Assembly: GCF_019212185.1 (NCBI RefSeq)
Contig: NZ_CP078138.1
Coordinates: forward strand, 602,501 to 666,500
Direction: 5' to 3'
Source: Pseudomonas fluorescens
GTDB lineage: Bacteria; Pseudomonadota; Gammaproteobacteria; Pseudomonadales; Pseudomonadaceae
Length of the DNA stretch: 64,000 nucleotides
Shown here: positions 58,160-64,000 of the stretch, piece by piece
Numbering within the stretch: the stretch's first letter is position 1
Layout: each line of letters starts with the position of its first letter
The notes under the pieces: model-generated
Told to the model about the DNA's origin: nothing
What the model saw: the letters and a program-made list of their open reading frames with translations, nothing else
The model's database searches: none
Made by a program: the position numbers and the translations under genes

Positions 58160-59644
58160 ATGAGTGCAAGCAATCCAACCCTGATCACGTTCGTGATCTA
58201 CATCGCAGCAATGGTGCTGATCGGCTTCATGGCCTATCGCTCCACCAACAACCTTTCCGATTATATTCTCGGTGGCCGTAGCCTCGGCAGCGTGGTGACC
58301 GCGCTTTCCGCTGGCGCTTCCGACATGAGCGGCTGGTTGCTGATGGGCCTGCCGGGCGCCATCTACATGTCCGGTCTGTCGGAAAGCTGGATCGCCATCG
58401 GCCTGATCGTCGGTGCCTACCTGAACTGGCTGTTCGTCGCCGGTCGTCTGCGCGTGCAGACCGAGCACAACGGCGACGCTCTGACGCTGCCGGACTACTT
58501 CTCCAGCCGTTTCGAAGACAAGAGCGGTCTGCTGCGGATCATCTCTGCGATCGTGATCCTGGTGTTCTTCACCATTTACTGCGCCTCCGGCATCGTGGCT
58601 GGCGCCCGTCTGTTCGAAAGCACCTTCGGCATGTCCTACGAGACTGCGCTGTGGGCCGGCGCTGCGGCGACCATTGCCTACACCTTTGTCGGTGGTTTCC
58701 TGGCGGTAAGCTGGACTGACACTGTGCAAGCCACACTGATGATCTTCGCCCTGTTGCTGACGCCGATCATCGTGCTGCTGGCCACCGGTGGCGTCGACAC
58801 CACGTTCCTCGCCATCGAGGCGCAGAACCCTGAAAACTTCAACATGCTCAAAGGCACCACCTTCATCGGGATTATCTCGCTGATGGGTTGGGGTCTGGGC
58901 TACTTCGGCCAACCGCACATCCTGGCGCGCTTCATGGCGGCGGATTCGGTGAAATCGATCGCCAACGCCCGCCGTATCTCCATGACCTGGATGATCCTGT
59001 GCCTGGGCGGCACCGTGGCGGTAGGCTTCTTCGGCATTGCTTACTTCTCGGCGCACCCGGAAGTTGCGGCTCCGGTGACCGAAAACCATGAGCGCGTGTT
59101 CATCGAACTGGCGAAGATCCTCTTCAATCCATGGATCGCGGGCGTGCTGCTGTCGGCCATCCTGGCGGCGGTCATGAGCACCCTTAGCTGCCAGTTGCTG
59201 GTGTGCTCGAGCGCCTTGACCGAAGACTTCTACAAGGCTTTCCTGCGCAAAAATGCTTCCCAGCTGGAACTGGTGTGGATTGGTCGTGCGATGGTCCTGG
59301 TGGTTGCGCTGATTGCCATTGCCATGGCTGCCAATCCGGAAAACCGCGTACTGGGTCTGGTGAGCTACGCCTGGGCCGGCTTCGGTGCCGCTTTCGGTCC
59401 GGTGGTACTGATTTCGGTACTGTGGAAAGGCATGACCCGGAACGGCGCACTGGCCGGTATCCTGGTCGGCGCGATCACCGTGATCGTCTGGAAGCATTTC
59501 GCTCTGCTCGGCCTGTACGAAATCATCCCGGGCTTCATCTTCGCCAGCCTGGCCATTTTCATGGTCAGCAAGCTGGGCGAGCCGTCGGCGGGCATGCTGC
59601 AGCGTTTCGCGGCGGCGGAGAAAGATTTCCACCTGAACAAGTAA
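58160..59644 (+). CDS. putP: Sodium/proline symporter PutP
   Basis: A 494-residue sodium:solute symporter with about 13 membrane helices. The family motifs include YILGGRSLGSVVTALSAGASDMSGWLLMGLPG near the N-terminus and the conserved PHILARFMAA segment in the middle. It takes up proline with Na+ for use by PutA. Regulated with putA by PutA through the sites in the shared control region. A strong terminator follows at 59679. Confidence 0.96.
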   Translation: MSASNPTLITFVIYIAAMVLIGFMAYRSTNNLSDYILGGRSLGSVVTALSAGASDMSGWLLMGLPGAIYMSGLSESWIAIGLIVGAYLNWLFVAGRLRVQTEHNGDALTLPDYFSSRFEDKSGLLRIISAIVILVFFTIYCASGIVAGARLFESTFGMSYETALWAGAAATIAYTFVGGFLAVSWTDTVQATLMIFALLLTPIIVLLATGGVDTTFLAIEAQNPENFNMLKGTTFIGIISLMGWGLGYFGQPHILARFMAADSVKSIANARRISMTWMILCLGGTVAVGFFGIAYFSAHPEVAAPVTENHERVFIELAKILFNPWIAGVLLSAILAAVMSTLSCQLLVCSSALTEDFYKAFLRKNASQLELVWIGRAMVLVVALIAIAMAANPENRVLGLVSYAWAGFGAAFGPVVLISVLWKGMTRNGALAGILVGAITVIVWKHFALLGLYEIIPGFIFASLAIFMVSKLGEPSAGMLQRFAAAEKDFHLNK

Positions 59645-59678
59645 TCGAAGGGGCTTAGGTCCTGATCAATTACTGATC

Positions 59679-59719
59679 AAAAAAACGGCTCGCACCCTCA
59701 AGGTGCGGGCCGTTTTTTT
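59679..59719 (+). terminator. Intrinsic terminator of putP
   Basis: A-run, ACGGCTCGCACC-ctcaa-GGTGCGGGCCGT with one mismatch, then seven T. Confidence 0.9.
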
Positions 59720-59813
59720 GTGCTCGTCTTTCCTGCCCAGGGGCCACTCGGCTGTGAACCCCTGACGCTGGGCGCACTACAGGGTAAACTTCGCCTCCTT
59801 CGCAGGAGCAATC

Positions 59814-60650
59814 ATGAATTATCGTCACGCCTTCCACGCCGGCAATCACGCCGATGTGTTCAAACACCTGACCTTGACCCGCCTCATCGCCCTGATGTCG
59901 CGCAAGGAGCAGCCGTTTGCCTATCTCGACACTCACGCCGGCATTGGTCTGTATGACCTGCAAGGTGATCAGGCCAGTCGGACCGGCGAGTATCTGGAAG
60001 GCATCGCGCGGCTGTGGGGCGAGCCGGACTTGCCGATTCTGACGGCTGACTACATGCAGGTGCTGCATGAAATGAACCCGGATGGCCAGTTGCGCTACTA
60101 CCCCGGTTCGCCAGAGCTGGCTCGGCGCCTGACCCGGCCACAGGACCGGGTGTTGCTCAACGAGAAGCACCCGGAAGACGGCTTGCTGCTCAAGGACAAC
60201 ATGAAGGGTGATCGTCGGGTCAAAGTGCATCTGGGCGAAGGTTGGCATGTGCCGCGTGCGCTGTTGCCGGTGCCGGAAAAGCGCGGCCTGATGCTCATCG
60301 ACCCACCGTTCGAGAAGCTTGACGAGATGCAACGTTGCGCCGCGTCGCTAAAAGAGGCGATTGGCCGGATGCGTCAGACCGTGGCTGCGATCTGGTACCC
60401 GGTGAAGGATCAGCGCATGCTGCGCCGCTTTTATCAGGACCTGGCCGGCAGCGGTGCGCCGAAGCTGTTGCGTGTCGAATTACTGGTTCATCCGCTGGAC
60501 ACCCCGAACAGCCTGAACGGCTCCGGGCTGGCGATCGCCAATCCACCGTGGGGGTTGGAAGAGGAGTTGCGTGAGTTGCTGCCTTGGCTGTCGAAGAGGC
60601 TCGGCCAGACCCAGGGTGGGTGGCAGATGGATTGGCTTATTGCTGAATAA
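59814..60650 (+). CDS. rlmJ: 23S rRNA (adenine-2030-N6)-methyltransferase RlmJ
   Basis: RlmJ methylates A2030 of 23S rRNA with S-adenosylmethionine. The 278-residue protein begins MNYRHAFHAGNHADVFKH, the family hallmark, has the SAM site FAYLDTHAGIGLYDL (about residues 35-49) and the catalytic DPPF motif near residue 163. The YPVKD segment near 196 is also conserved. It stands alone between putP and a REP pair. Confidence 0.95.
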   Translation: MNYRHAFHAGNHADVFKHLTLTRLIALMSRKEQPFAYLDTHAGIGLYDLQGDQASRTGEYLEGIARLWGEPDLPILTADYMQVLHEMNPDGQLRYYPGSPELARRLTRPQDRVLLNEKHPEDGLLLKDNMKGDRRVKVHLGEGWHVPRALLPVPEKRGLMLIDPPFEKLDEMQRCAASLKEAIGRMRQTVAAIWYPVKDQRMLRRFYQDLAGSGAPKLLRVELLVHPLDTPNSLNGSGLAIANPPWGLEEELRELLPWLSKRLGQTQGGWQMDWLIAE

Positions 60651-60670
60651 GGTCACCGTCTGACCGATCC

Positions 60671-60725
60671 CATCGCGGGCAAGCCCGCTCCCACAGTTTT
60701 GGTGGGAGCGGGCTTGCCCGCGATG
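60671..60725. repeat. Perfect inverted REP pair between rlmJ and msrA
   Basis: A perfect 24-base inverted repeat: 60671-60694 and 60702-60725, with a 7-base loop. It belongs to a different REP subtype from the one at 15121 (GCGGGCAAGCCCGC core). Placed between convergent rlmJ and msrA, it could act as a bidirectional mRNA 3' stabiliser. Confidence 0.88.
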
Positions 60726-60743
60726 CTTTTCAGCTGCCGAAAG

Positions 60744-61394
60744 TCAGATCGGGCAGGTCACGCCCGTACCGCCGATCCCGCAGTAGCCTTCAGGGTTTTT
60801 CGCCAGGTATTGCTGGTGATAGGCCTCGGCGAAGTACACGGTTGGCGCTTGGTCGATCTCGGTGCTGATCTCGCCCAGACCAGCCTTGCTCAGTTCCGCC
60901 TGGTAGGTGGCCTTGCTCTTTTGCGCCGCTTCCAGTTGCTCCGGGGTCGTGGCATAGATGGCCGAGCGGTACTGGGTGCCGATGTCATTGCCCTGGCGCA
61001 TGCCCTGGGTCGGGTTGTGCAGTTCCCAGAACATCGCCAGCAGTTCGTTGTAGCTGACCTTGGCCTTGTCATACACCACCAACACCACTTCGGTGTGGCC
61101 GGTCAGGCCCGAGCAAACCTCTTCGTAGGTTGGGTTCGGGGTGAAGCCGCCAGCGTAACCGACCACCGTGCTGACCACGCCGTCACGCTGCCAGAAGCGT
61201 CGCTCTGCGCCCCAGAAGCAGCCCAGGCCGAAGATTGCGAAGTCGACATCCTGGAAGAACGGGCCGAGCAGCGGAGTGTCTTTGAACACGAAGTGGTTTT
61301 CCGGCAGCGTCATCGCTGTTTCACGGCCAGGCAGAGCTTGTTCTTTGGTAGGCAGCACGTTTTTATTCACCAGAATTTCCGAGCGCAAGACCAT
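60744..61394 (-). CDS. msrA: Peptide methionine sulfoxide reductase MsrA
   Basis: MsrA reduces the S-epimer of methionine sulfoxide in proteins. The catalytic Cys59 is in [11 protein letters not shown], with the conserved [24 protein letters not shown] and the Tyr/Glu residues of the active site. The C-terminal [14 protein letters not shown] holds the resolving Cys residues. Length 216 aa is typical of the longer proteobacterial form. It is followed on the same strand by the dipA-like gene 75 bases upstream, the order known in P. aeruginosa (msrA next to dipA). Confidence 0.95.
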   Translation of the reverse strand: MVLRSEILVNKNVLPTKEQALPGRETAMTLPENHFVFKDTPLLGPFFQDVDFAIFGLGCFWGAERRFWQRDGVVSTVVGYAGGFTPNPTYEEVCSGLTGHTEVVLVVYDKAKVSYNELLAMFWELHNPTQGMRQGNDIGTQYRSAIYATTPEQLEAAQKSKATYQAELSKAGLGEISTEIDQAPTVYFAEAYHQQYLAKNPEGYCGIGGTGVTCPI

Positions 61395-61468
61395 GATCAG
61401 TCCTCCAGTCAGGTTGGGGATGTAGGTAAAGAGTCAGACCACCAGTGTGCCCGAGTGTTGCCGCGCTG

Positions 61469-64000
61469 TCAGGCGATTGGGCCGCGTGGGTAGCGTTTGA
61501 GCTTGTCGATCAGCTCGGCCCCGGGAATGGGACGGTCGAACAGGTAACCCTGGCCAACGTCGCAGCGATGGCGCCGCAGGAACGCCAACTGGGCGGCGGT
61601 CTCGATCCCTTCGGCTACCACCTTGAGCTTGAGGTTGTGGGCCATTGCAATCACCGCCGAGGTGATTTCCATGTCGTCCTGGTTGTCAGGGATTTCGTGG
61701 ATGAAGCTGCGATCGATCTTGATGATGTCGATCGGGAATTTCTTCAGGTAACTGAGGGACGAGTAGCCGGTGCCGAAATCGTCCATGGCCAGGGTCAGGC
61801 CCAGACGCTTGAGTTGCTCGAGTTGCTGGTGGGTGTCTTCGGTGGCTTCCAGCAGCAGGCCTTCGGTCAGTTCCAGCTCCAGCAAATGCGCGGGAAGCTG
61901 CTCTTCCTTGAGAATATTGGCGATCGACGACACCAGATCCGGGTCGGAGAATTGCTTGGGTGAAAGGTTGATTGCCACCTGCAGATTGCCCAGGCCTGCG
62001 GCGCTCAACTCGATGCTCATGCGGCAGGCCTGGCGGGCGATCCACTTGCCGATCGGGATAATCAGGCCGGTCTCTTCGGCGACGCTGATGAACTGGTCCG
62101 GGCGGATCATGCCCTTTTCCGGGTGATTCCAGCGCAGCAGCGCCTCCATACCCAGCAGGCGGCCGGTGCGCAGGCACAACTTGGGCTGGTAAAACACGTC
62201 CAGTTCATTCTGGGTCAGGGCGCGGCGCAGGTTGTTTTCCACGAACAGCTTGTAGCTGGCCTCGGCGTTCAAGGCCTCAGTGAACACCTGGACCTGATGC
62301 TTTCCATTGGCCTTGGCCTTGTGCAGCGCCAGGCCGGCATTGCGCATCAGGGTCTGCGGATCGCTGCCGTGCAGCGGCGCACACGCCACGCCCACCGAGG
62401 CGGTCACGCTGATCAGCTGGTTGTCGACGAACATTGGCTTGTCCAGCGTCATCAGCAACTGGCTGGCCATTTGCTGGCCGACATGCAGGCTGGCGTCGTC
62501 CAGCAGCACGGCGAATTCGTTACTGGCAAACCGCGCCAGGCTGCCGCTCGGGCTCAGGCTGTTACGCAGGCGCCGGGCGAGGCTGATCAACAGCTTGTCG
62601 CCGGTCTGGTGGCCGAGGCTGTCGTTAATCCGCTTGAAGTTGTCGATGTCCACCAGCAGCAGGCAGGTCGGGCTGTCGCTGTTGCGGGCGAAGCGCTCGT
62701 CGAGGTTGCGGATGAATGCCGGGCGGTTGCCCAGGTTGGTCAGGTTGTCGGTGTAGGCCAGGCGCTCGATACGTTGCTGGGCGAGCTTGGTCTGGGTGAT
62801 GTCTTCGTAGATGCCGATGTAATGGGTCAGCTCGCGGTTGTCGCCGTACACCTTGGAGATCGACAACTGGCCCCAGTAGGGCTCCAGGTTTTTGCGCCTA
62901 CTCTTGAATTCACCTTGCCAGCTGTTGCTCTTGGCCAGGCTGGAGGGCGCATCGAACAGCAGCTCGCTGAGGTTCTCCAGGGCCGGCAATTCCGACAGCC
63001 GATAGCCGTGGACTTCTTCGGTGCTGTACTGGGTGATCGCAGTGAAGCTCGGGTTGACGTATTCGACCACGCCATCGCAATTGACCAGCAAAAAGGCGTT
63101 GGCGCTTTGCTCGACAGCGCGCTGGAACAGGTGCAGGGCGCTGGTTGCCGTGCGGCGGTTGTGATTGTTGATGACCTGGGCGAACTGGTCGGCCAGTTCA
63201 CCGGCGAAGGCGACTTCATCGGATTGCCAGGCGCGGGTGACACCGGTCTGCTCAAGGCAGAGCACGCCGACCACCTGGCCATCGACGCGGATGCTGGCGT
63301 CGAGCATGGCGTTGACGTCGCGCGGGCGCAGGCTCTCGGCCATGTCCCGGGTGCGCGGGTCGTGCATGGCGTTGTGCGCATCGATGGCCCGGCTGGAGTG
63401 CAGGGCTTCGAGGTAATCGGGGAAGCCGCTGGCATCGATGATCTCCGGCAGGCGGTACTCCTGGGAGGCGCGGTGGTAGGCGGAGATCGGCAGCAGGCGC
63501 TGGCCGTCGAGGTTCCACAGGCTGGCGCTGTCGATTTCGTAGATCTCGCAGGCGCTGCGGGTAATCAGTTTGGCGGCCTCCTGCAAGGAGTTGCCGGAAC
63601 TGTAGCGCTGGCGTGCGAGCAGCAGGATCAGGTCTTGTTGGGCGCGCATGCGCTCAAGATGCTGCAATTGCTCCTGTTGTGCGCGCTGATTCAATTCCAG
63701 GGCAATCTGCAGGCGTGAGTTCTGGGTTTCCAGATCGAGTGCCGGCACCAGCGGATCATTTTCGAACATGCCATCGACCACCAGCAGGTAGCCGCGTAGC
63801 AGGTGACGATTGTGTTGCTTGTAGGCTTCGCCCATTTCCAGCAGGTTCAGGGAGCCTTGGGCTGTGTGCAGGGTATAGCGCACCAGGTAATGCGGGCTTT
63901 CAGTCAGTTGCTGCTGGATTGCGTCGTGCAACTGGTAGCGGGCCTCGGGCTCCATCAGGCTGGCGTAGGGCGAGCCGACCAGAGCGCAGAGTTCGACCGC
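61469..64000 (-). CDS. dipA: c-di-GMP phosphodiesterase, DipA-like (GAF-PAS-GGDEF-EAL; partial)
   Basis: The frame remains open to the window edge (AVELCALVGSPYASL before the first Met), so the N-terminus is missing. Visible parts in order: a GAF-type domain (about 120-280 of the visible sequence), a PAS domain (LFQRAVEQSANAFLLVNCDGVVEYVNPSF), a degenerate GGDEF domain whose active-site motif reads ASNEF, and an EAL domain with MEALLRWNHP, NLSPKQF and DDFGTGYSSL intact. This pattern predicts c-di-GMP breakdown, not synthesis. The adjacent msrA matches the dipA locus of P. aeruginosa, where DipA controls biofilm dispersion. Confidence 0.88.
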   Translation of the reverse strand, partial: AVELCALVGSPYASLMEPEARYQLHDAIQQQLTESPHYLVRYTLHTAQGSLNLLEMGEAYKQHNRHLLRGYLLVVDGMFENDPLVPALDLETQNSRLQIALELNQRAQQEQLQHLERMRAQQDLILLLARQRYSSGNSLQEAAKLITRSACEIYEIDSASLWNLDGQRLLPISAYHRASQEYRLPEIIDASGFPDYLEALHSSRAIDAHNAMHDPRTRDMAESLRPRDVNAMLDASIRVDGQVVGVLCLEQTGVTRAWQSDEVAFAGELADQFAQVINNHNRRTATSALHLFQRAVEQSANAFLLVNCDGVVEYVNPSFTAITQYSTEEVHGYRLSELPALENLSELLFDAPSSLAKSNSWQGEFKSRRKNLEPYWGQLSISKVYGDNRELTHYIGIYEDITQTKLAQQRIERLAYTDNLTNLGNRPAFIRNLDERFARNSDSPTCLLLVDIDNFKRINDSLGHQTGDKLLISLARRLRNSLSPSGSLARFASNEFAVLLDDASLHVGQQMASQLLMTLDKPMFVDNQLISVTASVGVACAPLHGSDPQTLMRNAGLALHKAKANGKHQVQVFTEALNAEASYKLFVENNLRRALTQNELDVFYQPKLCLRTGRLLGMEALLRWNHPEKGMIRPDQFISVAEETGLIIPIGKWIARQACRMSIELSAAGLGNLQVAINLSPKQFSDPDLVSSIANILKEEQLPAHLLELELTEGLLLEATEDTHQQLEQLKRLGLTLAMDDFGTGYSSLSYLKKFPIDIIKIDRSFIHEIPDNQDDMEITSAVIAMAHNLKLKVVAEGIETAAQLAFLRRHRCDVGQGYLFDRPIPGAELIDKLKRYPRGPIA

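Overview
The window comes from a gamma-proteobacterium of the genus Pseudomonas, most likely the P. fluorescens group. The evidence is the high-GC coding with G/C third positions, the gene order ponA / pilMNOPQ / aroK / aroB / DamX-like / gltB / gltD / hemE, the second conserved block selO / mscK / nhaP2 ... putA / putP / rlmJ / msrA / dipA, and several REP and REP-pair (REPIN-type) palindromes between genes. Assignment is from protein and motif recognition only; no database search was run.

Layout. 1-8.8 kb: ponA (partial) divergent from the type IV pilus assembly operon pilMNOPQ, followed by shikimate genes aroK and aroB and an AAA+SPOR (DamX-like) cell-division protein. 9.2-16.5 kb: glutamate synthase gltBD and hemE. 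16.5-19.6 kb: a periplasmic OB-fold stress protein, a divergent ynfM/ynfL-type transporter/LysR pair and a small Pseudomonas-restricted protein. 19.6-21.5 kb: an AT-richer patch with a CI-like regulator and a VUT-family (queuosine precursor) transporter carrying an extra N-terminal domain, convergent with a QueC that resembles the enterobacterial type rather than the usual pseudomonad one. 22.3-39.6 kb: one minus-strand operon of 19 genes, nearly all overlapping or closely spaced, for an aryl-polyene (APE) type pigment. It follows the order of the characterised ape clusters (C to R), with apeH and apeI fused, apeJ apparently split into glycosyltransferase and acyltransferase, and three added genes: a MIO-type aromatic amino acid lyase, a flavin-dependent-halogenase-like oxidoreductase with the WxWxIP fingerprint, and a CPA-type antiporter-like membrane protein.

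39.9-49.6 kb: an orphan ParA-like ATPase, trxC, a higBA toxin-antitoxin pair with a visible operator, selO, mscK, nhaP2, and a small zapB-like/zapA pair. 49.6-64 kb: a chemoreceptor whose start lies in a long inverted repeat, an acyl-CoA dehydrogenase, putA and putP divergent across a 460-bp region containing five GTTGCA PutA-type operator cores, rlmJ, msrA and a partial dipA-like c-di-GMP phosphodiesterase.

How the genes work together: the ape operon should prime an aryl starter (ApeH, possibly supplied by the lyase), extend it on two carrier proteins (ApeE/F) with ketosynthases (ApeO:ApeC, ApeR), reductase (ApeQ) and dehydratases (ApeI:ApeP), and place the product in the outer membrane using the acyltransferases, glycosyltransferase, LolA-like protein, lipoprotein and MMPL exporter. 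The most interesting items are this extended APE cluster, the regulator/VUT/QueC patch next to it, a candidate three-way-junction RNA between aroK and aroB, and the inverted repeat that can mask the chemoreceptor start.
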